A stretch of DNA of 64,000 bases from Magnolia sinica (GCF_029962835.1 NC_080582.1:25862032-25926031); one strand, 5' to 3'. Shown: positions 35,308-48,037, numbered from the stretch's first letter. Made by a program: numbers and translations. Notes: generated by a model not told the origin, from the letters alone.

Positions 35308-35914
35308 GAAAGAAGACTCACCAAATGATCACTGGAAATTGCCTCTGCCGTAAATGTTTGGTCAGTCGGAATCGCCTTGTCGGAAACTTGTAATCAGTTG
35401 GAATCACCTTCACTGGAAATCGCCTCCTCCGATACACACTCAATTACAACATACAAAAGTGGAGAGAGCATTTTCGGGTGGACCTTAAATAGGTTGCATA
35501 GAATCTTCACATTAATGGTGAGGAATGATGGTCGCAGCCGAATCATCGCGAGCCGACTTCGTAGCGCACATGGCCATATGCTACTGGCTTAGGCTCTGCC
35601 ATGCGGTATGCCTCTAACATTGAGCTGCATGCTCCAAGTAAATGAAACGGCACCTAAGAAGGGGAAGTGCTGCTTGAACGCCTCACAAAGTATACGTGGC
35701 AGTCAGCCATTGGTGAACGACGATTCGAAATCTTAACCGTCACTACGTGTCCACTGAAGACTGGCTCGAGGATGAGAAATCCCGAGGATGCGACACTTCG
35801 AACATAGAGATCTTGACAATGGTGCACATGGGGAGCGTGGCAGAGGAAAAGACTGATCTTCCAAATATTATTACTCTCCGATTCCATATTCGACCTCAAA
35901 GAGTAGGGGGCTTC

Positions 35915-36793
35915 TATTATGGGAAGATCCGAACCCCTTATAATTCCGAGGGCCAACATCATACTAATCCGATCAGACACATGAACATCCGACGTGATAC
36001 ATAATGGAAGGGTTATCTATTAAGTCATAGCGACACTCCTACTCCGAGTTACAGGAAAACTCAACTCGACAGGATAGGTCCGCCACTTGACTCGGAGTTC
36101 GGAAGGAGGGCATCCAGAATGCTTAACTGATAAATGAAGTGAAGTCATACTCCCTTCAGACCAAAGCTCGGCTCAGACTCGTGACACAGTATGCATCTAA
36201 CAAACCAATGGAAGGGTCTCAGAAAAATAACACCACATCGGGCGTAAATGAGTTTCTAGACGCCGGCCTGAGGTCGGGCAAGGTGAGCTTCCACTGATGA
36301 ACGACGGCCTAGCCGGGGCCTCGTCCTGGTCCTTATCTTCATTTGAAGAAGGAATTCCGAGCCGAGGGCTCGTACTCATCCTCATCTTCCTTCAAAGGGA
36401 GATATCTCGATCCAAGGTCAGGGTGGAATGTGAACGCCTCAAACGCTAAACTAGGCAATTGCCTTAAGCAAACGTGACCGATAACTTCGCCCACAGATAC
36501 GCTGCACGATCCCTAGATTGTGTGCAATATCTCTATGATCCGAAAATCTTATTGATTGAGCAAATTGAGCCGAGATTAACGGACCCAGACCGTTTGATGG
36601 TTAGGTATAAATACAGTAAAACTCCATTGTTATAGGGACGCAACATTTGGCATTCTCCCTCTACTCCTCAAATTAGACCAAGATTCCCTTGACTTGACCT
36701 AGGCATCGGAGGGTCGTGTACAGGTTTGAGACGGCGAAGCAGCTCGGAGTTCGTGAGTCAGAGCGGAGAGTCTTCCAGATTTAGTCATCAACA
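35915..36793 (+). repeat. 3' LTR of the gypsy element
   Basis: Runs from TATTATGGGAAGATCC to TTTAGTCATCAACA and follows a purine-rich tract (AAAGAGTAGGGGGC). The TATA box lies at 36606-36613. It is about 35 bp shorter than the 5' LTR. Confidence 0.95.
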
Positions 36794-37820
36794 ACCAACA
36801 TTCATTATTTTGTAGACAGGTTCAATTCAAATATAAAACAACCTAATTTTTAAGCCAAAAATTCTAAACAATATCGCCTACTCGATGAAAAACTCTTATC
36901 TCGCACCCTTGTGCTATATTAACATTGTGAATGGCATGCCTCCACATGTGAGAGTACCAAACCTCTGTTTTATGTCTACTTCATATGGCATTAGTTTGTG
37001 TTGGTTCTTCTATTGATAGTTGGCTTTATAATATAGAAAATTTATTGAGGTGCCCGATACATATGAATTTCTTCGAGGGTGGCCCATCCTTTGTAGCTTA
37101 TGTTAGATGAACGTATTAATTTCATTTCCCGAAATTAAATTTTGGTTAATTCTTGTTAGTAATATTTTAACTAAATATAAACAGCTGAAGTTCCTTGCCA
37201 TTCGATATTCATGCCATTATTTTCACAGATAATTTATGTTTTTTTTTTTTTTTTTACTGAACAACTTTTGTAGGACATTAATCAGATTTGGAGCTTTAAT
37301 CCGAAAATTGTTTTGAGCATGTTCCATCTATAGTAAAGCCTATCGAATATTAGTTTGGACCTCCCAACTACAATCCTACTTGTACAGAGTGCTCAGACAA
37401 GGACACTTCAACCAAACGGATAGAAACTTATACTTCGTCCTATTTTATACTTGGCTAGTTTTAAAGTAAGTTGATATTTCAACTAGTTTTATAGTTTTAA
37501 GTGAGTAAGTTCTAACATGTAACATATAGCCTTTTCTTTTCCTCACAGGAGAGACTGTGACAAGCCACACTTATAAAGTGACAAGATGGATGTGCAGGAT
37601 GGGGGCAGGGAGTCCATTTTTCTTCAATGGTTTTATTTATTGATTTATTTATTTTATTTTTTTGTCACTTTCTTTCATCAACATAGTTTTTAAATTGCAA
37701 TACAAGGACATTTGTAGCTTTTGCTACCCATCTTTCCACATGCTAGGATGTGCTATTATTCATTATTATATGTATTGTATTTCAATTTACAAACACAAAT
37801 TAAATAAGATATGATTTATT
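36794..37820. other. AT-rich sequence between the gypsy element and a CNL stub
   Basis: Starts with the ACCAA target repeat. Contains poly-T (about 37230-37250) and AT-rich DNA with no supported coding region. A 3' splice site or intron remnant cannot be excluded. Confidence 0.45.
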
Positions 37821-37875
37821 AAAGGACTGGCATACGATTCAGCACATACCCTCCATCGATGTAAGTAGTTGGTAG
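37821..37875 (+). pseudogene. C-terminal stub of a second CNL gene
   Basis: The reading KDWHTIQHIPSIDVSSW followed by a stop matches the terminal DWHKIRHVPSIDIT of the CNL pseudogene at 20580-20640, both in protein and in base sequence. Nothing upstream of it is recognisable LRR, so only the last dozen or so codons remain. It marks a former tandem CNL copy and heads flank copy A. Confidence 0.7.
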
Positions 37876-38074
37876 GCATTTTAAGAATTCGCACTCTCTA
37901 TCCTTGCAAGAGCTACAAGAATTCTTTCCCCTCTTCATTTTTTATTTGTTAATAAATTAATACTTCTTATTTTTCTATTAATTGACACTCAAAATTAGTG
38001 TAATCATATGATCCCATACACCACCATATCACTTCATAACATCCTATGTCTATGGCAGTACTATTACTTCATAA

Positions 38075-39290
38075 CATGACCTAGCCTGAAAATCAGATGA
38101 GCCAACTCATCAGGTAGCCTATACTTGCCTAAGAGAAATGAATTGTTTAGGAAAAGTAATTCTCCAAATTTAGTGTATAAATGTGCTCACCTGATGGATG
38201 GACCCGCTTTATTTTTGTGTACCCACCTGATGAACAATCCAGGTCCGTACCATGTTGGCATGTGCACTACAGATTGCCCCTTTGCATGAATCGCATCAGC
38301 ATGTTCCACTGTATCTGTTGCTTACATCATAGATTTAACATCAGGGGATGGTGTGTTTGCAGTATACATCATCCTAGAAAGTGTATCAAACATCTGAGCA
38401 GTGTATGAAGGGATCCACTTCATGAAGATGACCTTATACAAAAATTTAGCTGGTTAACAAACAATGCAGACCAGGTGTGTATGTTCAACTAGCAAAGTTA
38501 GCAAACTTATTTAAAATGTTAATACTTTCTGTACAAGGCCACCTTATGAGTGGAATAGCCTAAATTTTGCATATGCTCATCTTGAAGAAAGGGTATGTAA
38601 TATATTGTAATTTTCATTTTGGTGGTAGTTTATTTTATTTTATTTATTATTTTATTATTATTATTATTATTATTTTTTAAATTTTCCTTGTTCACAGAGA
38701 ACTCATATAACAGACAAGATGTTTGGACTATGTATGTGATCCATACTTTCAAGCCATATTCAAGGGGAATGGTGATTACCTATCTTCGCTGAAAATTGAT
38801 TCACCATTACTGATAGTTCTGAATTGTTATAAGTTCTCATTCTACTAGGACTCGATTGGATGTATGTGGAGATTCCTAACCATCCAATATTTGTAGATTT
38901 TCCTAGGCTTTGCTGTATTTATTTTTTTTACTTGTAGGCCATTGATCAAAGGATTAGGAACTTCCAATCTGGGGGAATTCTTCATCCACAGTTAGATCCA
39001 TCAGAGTTATAGTCTTGATTACCACCAGCCCTGCTTGTAGGAACAGGCTCATGAGTTATTTTAGTATAAATAGTAGCAACTTATTATTAGATTTTACCAA
39101 TGAAATTTCATTTATGAATGGTGTGAGATATTTGGATGATATTTTCAAATTGAGCATGAGTATGTCAATACTTAAATATAACAAAGAGTAAATTAATGTT
39201 TGATTTGTGATTAGTGTATTTTTGTTTGGATGCATTATGCTTAATTAAAGGGAAACCAATAGTTTAGAATATAGGCTTAAAACAGGCTGT
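38075..39290 (+). repeat. Copy A of the duplicated CNL 3' flank
   Basis: Shares with copy B, in the same order, ATGACCTAGCCTGA (38086), CCACCTGATGAACAATCCAGG-like sequence (38225), GGATGGTGTGTTTGCAGT (38345), GGATTAGGAACTTCCAATCT (38951), and GGTGTGAGATATTTGGATGA (39119). The match is clear but diverged and includes indels. No coding region is supported in it. Confidence 0.8.
38636..38680. repeat. (TTA/TTTA)n microsatellite
   Basis: TTTATTTTATTTATTATT followed by about eight ATT units and poly-T. Confidence 0.9.
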
Positions 39291-39514
39291 TTCTCCATGT
39301 TTATTTTGCTCCTAATCTGGTCACTTTTCATCTAGCTGATCGTCAGCTTCTCCAACATCAACAAGGACATTGTTACCAGCATGGCCACAACCACCGTCAC
39401 CATCACAACAAAGCGTAAGCACCTCTTTCTATTGGTTTTCAAGAGGTGGATATGCACACAACCAATGTCGTGTATATGTATGAGATTTAGAAGCATTCAT
39501 CAGGTTGGAGCTAC

Positions 39515-40163
39515 CACGAGCATGACCTGGCCTAAAAAATATAAGGCAGTCCACTCATCAGGTGGGTCGTACCTTTACAAGAAAAGTGGACTGCTGAAAA
39601 GATACAATCTAAATTTAATGCATACTGTTGTCAACCAGGTGGATAGACATTTTAGGATAGGGCATGTTTATAGTGGTTCCCGCTAGATGAGTGGGCCAGG
39701 TCCTTTACAAGCATGGCATGCTGGCATGTTGCCGTGTATTGCCTCTTCACATGAATCACCTCAGTATTTCTCCATTGTTTTTCGTTTCTTGTATCAGATA
39801 CTCAACACCGGCGGATGGTGTTTGCAGTCCAGATGCCGACCTAGCAAGTCTATCGAACTTTTGACCGGTATATAAAATAATCCTCCTTGTGAAGAGACTA
39901 TATGCAAAAAATCAGGTGAGTCAACTAACAAATGCAGGTCACATGTGTATGTTCAATTGACACAAGTAACAAATGGTATTCATTTGTTTATAAGTTGATT
40001 GTTTGATCCGTTGGATATGAATTTTGGTGGAACCTTGTTCAAGTGGAATTTCCTACTCTTTGGCTTTTCTGGAGGCTATTGCTGTATTTTATCCTTAAAC
40101 CGTTTATTTGAAGGCCACGGATAGAAGGATTAGGAACTTCCAATCTGGGGCCATCTTCCTTCC
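39515..40163 (+). repeat. Copy B of the duplicated CNL 3' flank, first part
   Basis: Aligns with copy A from ATGACCTGGCCTAA (39520) to GGATTAGGAACTTCCAATCT (40128). It is then interrupted by copia-3 at the target site CTTCC (40159-40163) and resumes at 54488. Confidence 0.8.
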
Positions 40164-40420
40164 TGTTGGAGTTACAAACCCAAAACCCATTTTCAGGTGA
40201 CTGTTCATCTTCCAATGCACAGCAAGAGTTCCCATGTAGCTGTTTTGGAAGATGAAAAGCTTTGTGTATTTTCTAGAAACATTAAGTATTGGAAGCTCTT
40301 AGAGTATCCGGTTGATGCAAGAAGCAATTGTGCAGTAGCAAGAAAACCAGCAGCAAGTGTGAAGTTTGCAGCAGCAGTAAAACAGTTTTTTCAAAAAAGA
40401 AAAAGGTTCTGTTTTGGTCT
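40164..40420 (+). repeat. 5' LTR of copia-3, left piece
   Basis: Starts TGTTGGAGTTACAAACC and aligns with 54055 onward. It keeps the CATCTTCCAA (40206) / TTTTGGAAGATG (40243-40254) hairpin. It stops at the CACTA-2 target site TCT (40418-40420). Confidence 0.92.
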
Positions 40421-40539
40421 CACTACAGGAAATAGGGCCATAGCCAACCGATGATCTAACCCTTTGCCGGCTGCTAGTTTTAACGGCTGCCGGCAGGGTC
40501 CGTATATATAAAAGAGGAAAAAAAAAAAACCCTACAACC

Positions 40540-40845
40540 TAGCGCGACTTTTCTCTCTCTCCCTCTCTCTGCCGCTCACTGTCCCTCTCTCTCCGCACCG
40601 CCGATTCTCTCTCTCTCTGCGCCTCTCCCTCTCCACTCAATCTATCTCTCTACGCCTCTCTCTTTGCACCTCTCTCTCTCTGCTCGATCTACCTCTCAGC
40701 CTCTCCCTCTCCGCTCGATCTCTCTCTCCCTCTTCACTCTCTCCCTCTCCCCTCTCCCTCTCCGCTTGATCTACCTCTCCCTCTCCCTCTTTTATTTCTT
40801 CTTTTCTTTGGTCCAACAGATTAAGGATTATTATGCAATATCAGG

Positions 40846-40875
<30 letters not shown>
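40540..40875 (+). promoter_or_regulatory. CT-rich block resembling a plant 5' leader at the head of CACTA-2
   Basis: About 300 bases of CTCTCTCCCTCTC with CGCTCGATCTA interruptions, followed by a short non-repeat piece and another (CT)n run at 40845-40870. A TATATATAAAAG sequence lies upstream at 40501-40512. This is the architecture of a plant promoter plus pyrimidine-rich leader. It points in the same direction as all captured exons. Use as a promoter is inference. Confidence 0.4.
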
Positions 40876-40876
<1 letters not shown>

Positions 40877-41736
40877 TAATCTATTCATATCAATTTGGGC
40901 TTTTTTTGGCATTTTTTAATCCTTAAAGTAACATTGTGTAATGATTTGTGCTTTGGGAATTTTTGAGTTTCGAATCCCTAATTAGGGATTTTGTAGTGTT
41001 GATTCCCTAATTGTGGATTATAGATTTAAAAAAACTAAAAAATCCCTAATTAGTGGAATTTTCTTTAGAACTATGAAATGCTTTGTTTCTCTTGAGAGTA
41101 GCTAGATTGGGAAAATGCTGAAACCATTAGCTTCTATGTGATTTTTGTATTCTTGTTTAAACATCTTAATATTGTGTCATCTGCATTTGTATGTGGCTGT
41201 AGTACCAAGCCAGTGTTCTGCATTTCCTTCTGCTTGCTTGTACAGGCCATGTTTCACAGCCATGTTTATGGAACACAAATGGAGGTGCATTTGTGAGTAA
41301 TTTCATTTACTTCATTTTGTGGGATGAAGCCCTTAAATCTCAGTCAGAATGATTGAATTTTTACAATTCATGTTATCCTGATTTGTAGATGTTGGAAACA
41401 CTGAGAACCCAACAGAATTCCAGCATAAATTGGAGCCTTTCAACTAGGGGAAAAAAAACTGCTTTTTGTGATTTATAGCTTAGCTACGAATGGGACCATG
41501 CCATGTGCTTATTTAGACCATGAAACTTAAGCAACTTCTCTCATGTCAACTGCTTGATAGTTCAAGTAAAGTTTTTTTTTTTCTTCAGAATATAATCAAA
41601 AGGGTTTTCTGACTCGTTGAACAGTACTGCAGAAATGGTGATTCAAAGAAGTTGGCAAGGCATTGATTTTGGAGCACTTTGAGGTGGTTTTTCTTTAGAG
41701 CCTGTTTATTTCTTAGTCTTGACTATATCCTTGCAG

Positions 41737-41835
41737 GACACAATGGAGTATCAAAAGTCACTGGCACGTGATATGGAGGATCGCTTGGAAGCGAAATGTG
41801 ATAAGTTAGGTGATGCCTTTGTAATAGATGAAATG
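41737..41835 (+). pseudogene. Captured exon resembling augmin subunit 4 (AUG4)
   Basis: The reading starts behind an acceptor-like TTGCAG (41731-41736) and gives DTMEYQKSLARDMEDRLEAK and CDKLGDAFVIDEM. This resembles the middle of plant augmin subunit 4, a microtubule-nucleation factor (family pattern from memory, KCDKLADAFVVDD). A stop follows soon after, so only about 33 codons are kept. The identification is the least certain of those named in this transposon. Confidence 0.45.
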
Positions 41836-42009
41836 CGATAAGCGAAATTTCCATTTTGTGGATGTTTTATATACCATGTTAGTTGGCTTTAGAACTTCAT
41901 GAGCTAAAGTTTGCTGATATTCATTTTGATGAAAGTCCATGGTAAATAGACCATCCTGATGTGATAATAACTGATCCTGAGTTCAAACTGTCTCGATTCC
42001 ACATAACAA

Positions 42010-42143
42010 TAATCAACTTTAATAAAAAGCTTCAAGACGATCTGTAAAAGTTGGGATTAAAGATCAAGCATCATGAGGACAACCTGAAATTTTTGAAGAC
42101 TCAAACAAACAACTTAGCATGAATCCATTTTTGATATGCAAGG
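42010..42143 (+). pseudogene. Captured exon resembling DMS3 (SMC-hinge-like silencing factor)
   Basis: The reading KLQDDL, then KLGLKIKHHEDNLKFLKTQT and SIFDMQG, parallels the DMS3 coiled-coil stretch that I recall as KIKQHEDNLKFLKSQ...DLQV. Two internal stops (near 42043 and 42118) make it a dead fragment. DMS3 acts in RNA-directed DNA methylation. A piece of a silencing gene inside a transposon is notable because small RNAs from it could pair with the parent gene. Confidence 0.55.
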
Positions 42144-44009
42144 TTAGCTTAATGCTTTTCTTTAGTGTGGTGTCCTTGTATCATCTTGTCTATGATCCAT
42201 CTTGAATTAGGTATGGCCTTGAAACTAGTTAAAAGCAGAATCAGAAATAGAGTCCATAGTCTATCTATTATTCTGTTCTGTTTTTGAAGCCTGTGTAGCT
42301 TTTGATCTAATGCACTAGGAAAGGTTGGGTCATTTAGATGCTACCCTAAGATTGCATCTATGCAAGTGCAACATGATATAACTAGTTACTACTTCATTGC
42401 CTTTCTTTTTCTTCTTTTAATATCTATTTCCTATTTCATTGTTAAGGGTGTGAACGGTCAGGCCCACTCGGGCTTGGGTCCAGACTCCAGACTCCTCGGT
42501 CTGTTGTTCTGGATCTAATGGACATTTATGCATAATTACTAATTGAGCCAGAAATTGGTTGAGGAGCTTCTGATATACTGGGAATTGATGCACTTGTGGG
42601 CAATCAAAGTTCCATCTATAGTCTGTCTGCTATATACAAAAGCTCCCTGCACCTTGGAGATACATTTACTAGCACCTTTTGTAAGTGGATGGTAGGATTT
42701 TAGCATGGATTTTGTAGGGACTTTCAATCAACCTGATTGGCCTGAAATCCCTCAAGGACCCACTCCTTTTTTCTTTGGAATGAGAGTAATAAGTGATGTT
42801 CCCAACTCCAATGAAAATACAACTACTTTCAGAAGCTTACATTTCAACCTTTGTAGTATGTAGTATGTAGTACGGATGCAAGACAGAGGATCAAACTTTC
42901 ACTATTTTATGGTGTGCAGCTGACAGAGAGCACGGCCTGCAACCTTTCATGTAAAGTTGCACCTTCCAACTTGTACATGCACTTGGACTCTCTCATCTGT
43001 TCTTTGAATATTTTACAGATGAGGAACCTGTTCTATTACATTTATAAAAATTTATATTACATTTATATACCATTAGACTTAACCCAAAATCTCCAAAAAC
43101 ATCCTGATGCTTTTCCCGTATACAGGCCTAATGGAACATGTTATGCATAGCTAATATTTCTTCTTTAGAAGTTCACATTTGCTAGAACATTTTCCAAATT
43201 AGTTTATCAACAGATCTAATTAAAATCTTGTGAAACTAATTAGAATGCCAATCAATCTCATCTCTTTACAGGGTTCTCATCATTGATGGATACTTTACTA
43301 CTGCACATGTTACCTTTGTAGATATTGATTGATCTCTAACTGGTTTTGGGCCTTCTTTCCAACATGCAGATATTGAACCTTGTTGATGTTCAGTGTCATT
43401 CTGGAAGTCTACTTGTTAATTCATGTTGTCTCGCATAAAAGCTAGTTTTAAGTGACAGTTTTTCTATTGACAGGCTGAGAACCCAACTTCAGTACCTTAA
43501 TGCTTCACCATGGCACCTGAGCATCCTCCTGTGTGGACTGGTCTCTGTCCTGGTTTCTTTCCCAACTTTGAGGTAATCTTCCGCCTATTTTATTTCTTGT
43601 TTCTTATTGTAATTTCTTTGCTGATGTGGCTTTCCTCGAGCATTGGGTGAACCAAGATGGACATTACTGCTACTAGAAAATTGACTGAACCTCACCTTGA
43701 GTTGTTCCAGTTGTTATCATTAGCACACCACATAGATTACACTTCTACGGGATATATCCATCATCATTGGCATTTGTGTCTTGTCTTCACTTTCAAAATC
43801 TCAGATGCCTTTCCTAGTACTCTACTCCTTGTGACTACTGGTGGTTTACCAAAGAAATTGCAGTTTTGGAAAACCTTATTCATGTGATTTAGCTTATTAA
43901 GAAATCTTATACCATCCGATTCAACCTGGGATACATTTGAAAGAAATTGCAGTTTTGGAAAACCTTATTCATGTGTGCCTTTGTCAACCCATTGAATGTT
44001 TCTTTTGAG

Positions 44010-44345
44010 CAGCTTGCGCAGGGTGGTACTGCTATGGGAACTGGATTGAATTCCAAAAAAGGGTATGATTTTTTCTGGGTTTTAAGCAATGTCGCTTTAT
44101 GGCTATTTGTCAGTGTGATTTGTTGTGGTAGTTATGTACTCATCATTTCTTACAATCTTCATATCTGGGATACTGTTTCTTCTTTTCTTTGCTTTTTTGA
44201 GTTTACATTTGCCTTGATATTTGTTAAGCTTGATGCATTTGTACTTCTTGTAGTGTCTCCTTCAGCATATCTCTTGTAAAAATTGCTGCTGCAATAGCTG
44301 ATTTATTCAATTTTCTTTTACTGGCAAGAAACCAAATATTTCAAT
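44010..44345 (+). pseudogene. Captured exons of fumarase
   Basis: 44010-44069 reads QLAQGGTAMGTGLNSKKGYD, nearly identical to the plant fumarate hydratase signature QLAQGGTAVGTGLNTKKGFD. About 200 bp further, 44275-44345 reads VKIAAAIAD and then decays, in base sequence still resembling the codons for NLPFVTAENKF. The two pieces are in the right order and spacing for exons around an intron. Fumarase converts fumarate to malate in the TCA cycle. This fragment cannot make enzyme. Confidence 0.7.
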
Positions 44346-45904
44346 GTAAGAAAATGGGTGTTAGTGGTATTATTACATTAAAATGATTTTATATTTTATT
44401 GATCTTCTCTATAATATGATTTTACAGGTAGAAATGGTGGCATGGATAGGAAGAAGATCATTGCCATAGGTATTATGCTCTAAACCTCCGCATTCTTTTT
44501 TCATTGCTTCTTGTTCAGTGACGTTTCGTCAATACGAGGTGATAATTTATAGACCATAGCTGTCCTGAAAATACCATTTTGCCGAAACTGCTGCTACTAG
44601 TTTGTATGCTACTTGCAATTGTATGCTATCTTACACTCTGTATGGGTTTCATCATGGTGTGCAATATCTTGAAACTTCTATTGGCTGCTTTGTGTTTTGT
44701 TTCTTATGGTTTGGAAGAGAGCTTTATGTTTCACACTCTTGTTCCCCCTTTATGAATGACTTTCTTTGCAGATAAAACTAAAGAGACTCTGTTTTATGGT
44801 TTTGAAGAGAGCTTTATGTTTTGCACTCTTGTTTCCTCTTCATGAATGACTTTCTTTGCAAATAAAGCTTAAAGAACTCTCTTCCTGTGCATCCTTCACT
44901 TCTTCTACTAAGTTTTTTATTTTCTGGGTGGCTTCTTCTATTTTTTGGGAAACTATGCCTTCAAAAAATAGCTCCATTGGTTTGTGTCCTTCCATTGGGA
45001 GGTTTTGAGGCATGTTGTTTAGGACATGATTGCTTATGCTAGTTTTTTGTCTTGCGAGATGTAAGTTGCCCCATCATCTTTACTAATATAGATTGTTCTA
45101 GATTATTTATATTGTCAATTGATTTTTTTAAGCCAAGTAAAATCCTTTTGATGTTGATGCAGATTGACTTGTAGCAATCTGCTCCAACTACAACTAGATC
45201 GAACACTGAGCTCTGATTTTTCAATCAAATATTTCCGCAACACATCATCTTGATTTTGGTAAAGAGACTGCATGGTGGGGACCACCTGTGAACACAGATA
45301 AAGTACTAGCTTCTATATATAGTCTTTTTTTTTTCATGTACATCACAAATTGTGCTAGGAATTTAGAAATTACTAAAGAATTTATTTCCAGGAAACAAAT
45401 TCTCCAAGAAATTGAATCTGTTGATTATGTCTGGAAACTGGGAATAAAATTCAGCAGATTCTAGAAATGTGCTTGAAAACTTGGAATTCATTACCTTGGA
45501 ATGTCTACTTATATGACAAATTAAAGAAATATTCACATTTCCCAGGGATTTGCAAGCTTCCCTTAGGCCAAGAATTCAAGAACTGGCCTTTTTCTGGAAT
45601 TGGCTTGATAACTTGATAGGATTTGTATCCATAATTAGCTGATTCTCTCTCTTTTAAATTTTTTTAGTTGACATAGTTATTTTTTATTTTTTATTCTTAT
45701 GGCTTAAATTGATGATTCAGGAGATGAAATGACTTGTGTTCTTTGAAAACCAATCAATGCAGGAGTTGGAAATTCAGGATCTTGCTAATTTGAATCCTCT
45801 GTTTTGATGTACCTCATGGCTTATTTTCCCATTTTTGGAATCTGCTTCTATATCCCTTTGTCACCTCTATATCTAGCTGTAGACACTTAATCAACATCTC
45901 ATTA

Positions 45905-45912
45905 GTTTATAC

Positions 45913-45946
<34 letters not shown>
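45905..45946. repeat. (CATA)n(TA)n microsatellite
   Basis: About four CATA units pass into about eleven TA units. Confidence 0.93.
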
Positions 45947-45947
<1 letters not shown>

Positions 45948-46384
45948 AATCAATTTCTTCGACCTCAACTTCACCTAATCTTGGCCTATTTTCATGTGCT
46001 CTAGTTTTTGACATGTTTGTTTATCTATATGTTAGAAAGATGATCTTAGAACTGTGATGTCCTATCTACAAAGTAACCCAAAATTTTCATGCATAGGTCT
46101 TTGGGGACGATTTATGGGTTCTGTCACAAGATAGTTAATCACACAATCATACAAATATATCTGTCAGTGCTTTTGTTAGACTTGCACTCTTGTTCACTTA
46201 GCTATCAGATGTCGAATGTCTTCATTGGGTCTGATGAGGATCACTTTTGTCAGTGCTTTTGGTCATTCTTTTGAATTAGGTTTTTATTGAGCCCTCACTA
46301 CCATGTGGAATTTGAGGGTTTGATTTTCCCGGAGGCAAATGAAAATGTGGTTTGGTTGTCTAATTTTCCAGGAGGCAATTCCAG

Positions 46385-46788
46385 AATATACCCATGATGA
46401 TTGTTTCAGAGTACCATCCAAAAGTAAGCATCTTTGCATTCATATGGAAATTTTCTAATAGCACACTTGGTTGCTGCAATCAGCTATAAAAGTTTGGTTG
46501 TCTGATTTGTGATGTAAATTTTTTTATTTCTTTGAGTTGTCCCATAATTCCATTCTATTGCAGTTTCCCCATACATTTTACTTGTTTACATCGATGTTGA
46601 TAATACATATGGCATCACTTAAAATATTATTTTGAAGACTGCATTGTCTCGTAACATTTATGTATGTCATTAAACCATATGGATTCTTGTACTTCGGTGG
46701 ATTTCAGGGAGATTTGGCAAATTACCTTTAAAAGAAAGGACATCTACAGCCTTCTAAAGCTCTGAGATTTGCTCTTGATATTGCTAGG
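46385..46788 (+). pseudogene. Captured kinase exons resembling VIK / integrin-linked-kinase-like protein
   Basis: First exon piece 46385-46423: IPMMIVSEYHPK ending at a donor (AAAA/GTAAGC). Second piece 46708-46788, behind TTTCAG: GDLANYL, then KGHLQPSKALRFALDIAR, ending at a donor (CTAG/GTAAGC). Together they follow the hinge and alpha-D/E region of Raf-like ankyrin kinases (family pattern MMIVTEYLPKGDLR...RFALDIARGMNYLHE). One stop lies in the second piece (46728-46730). Intact splice borders show that genomic, intron-containing DNA was captured, not a cDNA. Confidence 0.65.
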
Positions 46789-47860
46789 TAAGCTCATAAC
46801 TTGATATTTGGCCACCGACTGATTGTTTTTTTAATTGAAGATGATGTGGTTTTCACTGACTTTGTTGGTGACAACAAGTAATCAAAAGCTATATCACTTT
46901 TCCCTTAGTTTTCTTTTCTTTTGTGGGGACCTATGATACCACCAAACCCACAAGATCTGACAGTGATGTATAGCTTCATCTACAATTGGGTCAGCAATTT
47001 GGACAATCTGGATTTCTGAATAGCTAAAAGTTGTAATTTATCAGATGTGTATCATTACAAGCTATGTAGTAGATACTTTGTATTTAGAGAATTCTATAAG
47101 AATATATGTATCTCGTGTTCTTTGAACTGACTCTGAACATGTCTCATCACATTCTAAAATTAGCCAGCTTGTTTTCACCACATTGCAAAGTGGGACCGCA
47201 CGGGACAACTTCCCGACAAATCAACAGTCATTGTTTGGCGGTCTGAAACACAATGAATGGTGATTTGGAGTGTGAGCTAATTTTAACTGCTAATGTGTGC
47301 TACTTCTTCATGAATATTAAATTGCACTTAGGTCCTCTTTAAGCTGGATTGAACATGGGCTGACCCTCTGGTTGGAATTGGTCAGGTCAAGTATGGTTAC
47401 CTGATTTGGCAATTCTGCTTCTATCCTTGTGCTTCTCTATTGGAATGTAACTCTTTAGAGATGGTAAGCTTGTTTTGCTCTTTCTCATATTTTTTTTTCT
47501 TTTTTTCTCTCTAACTTTATAATGATCAATTACTCATAAGTGTATAATCAACTCTATGCAGACTTGGGTCAGGTAGTCACTGGGTTTCTGTAGAACCTGG
47601 TGACATAGGAGTGCTTGAAGAACTCATTCCTGACCTGACTGAAATCTGAGTTGGAAAGTCTTGAGTCTGTGACATGATCTGACATTTAGTTCTTTATTAT
47701 CTGTGGACCCACAAATCAGCCATTTAGATTTTCTCAGAACATAATGTGTGGAATTTCAGAAACCTTCTCATAACTACATTTTTATATGGATGATTTTTGT
47801 TGGGAAGTATCCTTGCACCTATCTAGGTTTAAGCTATATGGATGCCTTTTTGTCCCCAAG

Positions 47861-48037
47861 GTTGAAGCCATGCTGCATAAGACGATTTGTGCCATGTCAA
47901 ATTTGTTCATTGGGTCATTGGGCTCGACATTCACTGAGGACATATTTCAACTCCGGAAGGACTGGGGATCAGCTTCGATTTGTGATGAGTATATGTGCCA
48001 AGGCGAGCAACCTAATTTCATAGCTGACTTGGAATGA
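47861..48037 (+). pseudogene. Captured last exon of a plant O-fucosyltransferase family gene
   Basis: Behind an acceptor-like CCCCAAG the frame is open for 58 codons: VEAMLHKTICAMSNLFIGS, then GSTFTEDIFQLRKDWGSASI, CDEYMCQGEQPNFIADLE and a stop. The STFTEDI...RLRK.WG...CDEY.CQGE.PNFIA pattern is the C-terminus of the plant GDP-fucose O-fucosyltransferase-like family, Golgi proteins acting on cell-wall or glycoprotein targets. It is free of stops and includes a natural-looking C-terminus. Confidence 0.75.

Larger units (their letters stand above)
25780..36793 (+). mobile_element. Ty3/gypsy (Tat-type) retrotransposon with antisense gene
   Basis: Two LTRs (25780-26693 and 35915-36793) enclose gag and pol in the order protease, reverse transcriptase, RNase H, second RNase H, integrase, without a chromodomain. 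The sequence just after the 5' LTR, TTTGGCGCATCTGTGGGAA, is of the kind seen in Tat-lineage primer-binding sites. The flanks GCCAA (25775-25779) and ACCAA (36794-36798) are a target duplication differing at one base. Between pol and the 3' LTR lies a multi-exon antisense gene, a Tat-lineage trait. The LTRs differ by about 8 % over the stretch I compared, so it is an old copy with many breaks. Confidence 0.95.

Noticed and set aside
40664-40879. Serine/leucine-rich open frame of 71 codons
   Set aside because: A by-product of the CT-rich leader block in CACTA-2; any frame through (CTCTCC)n is open.
43491-43575. Possible captured exon (reading PPVWTGLCPGFFPNFE in one frame)
   Set aside because: Short, with no recognisable family and only a weak donor; not listed as a gene fragment.
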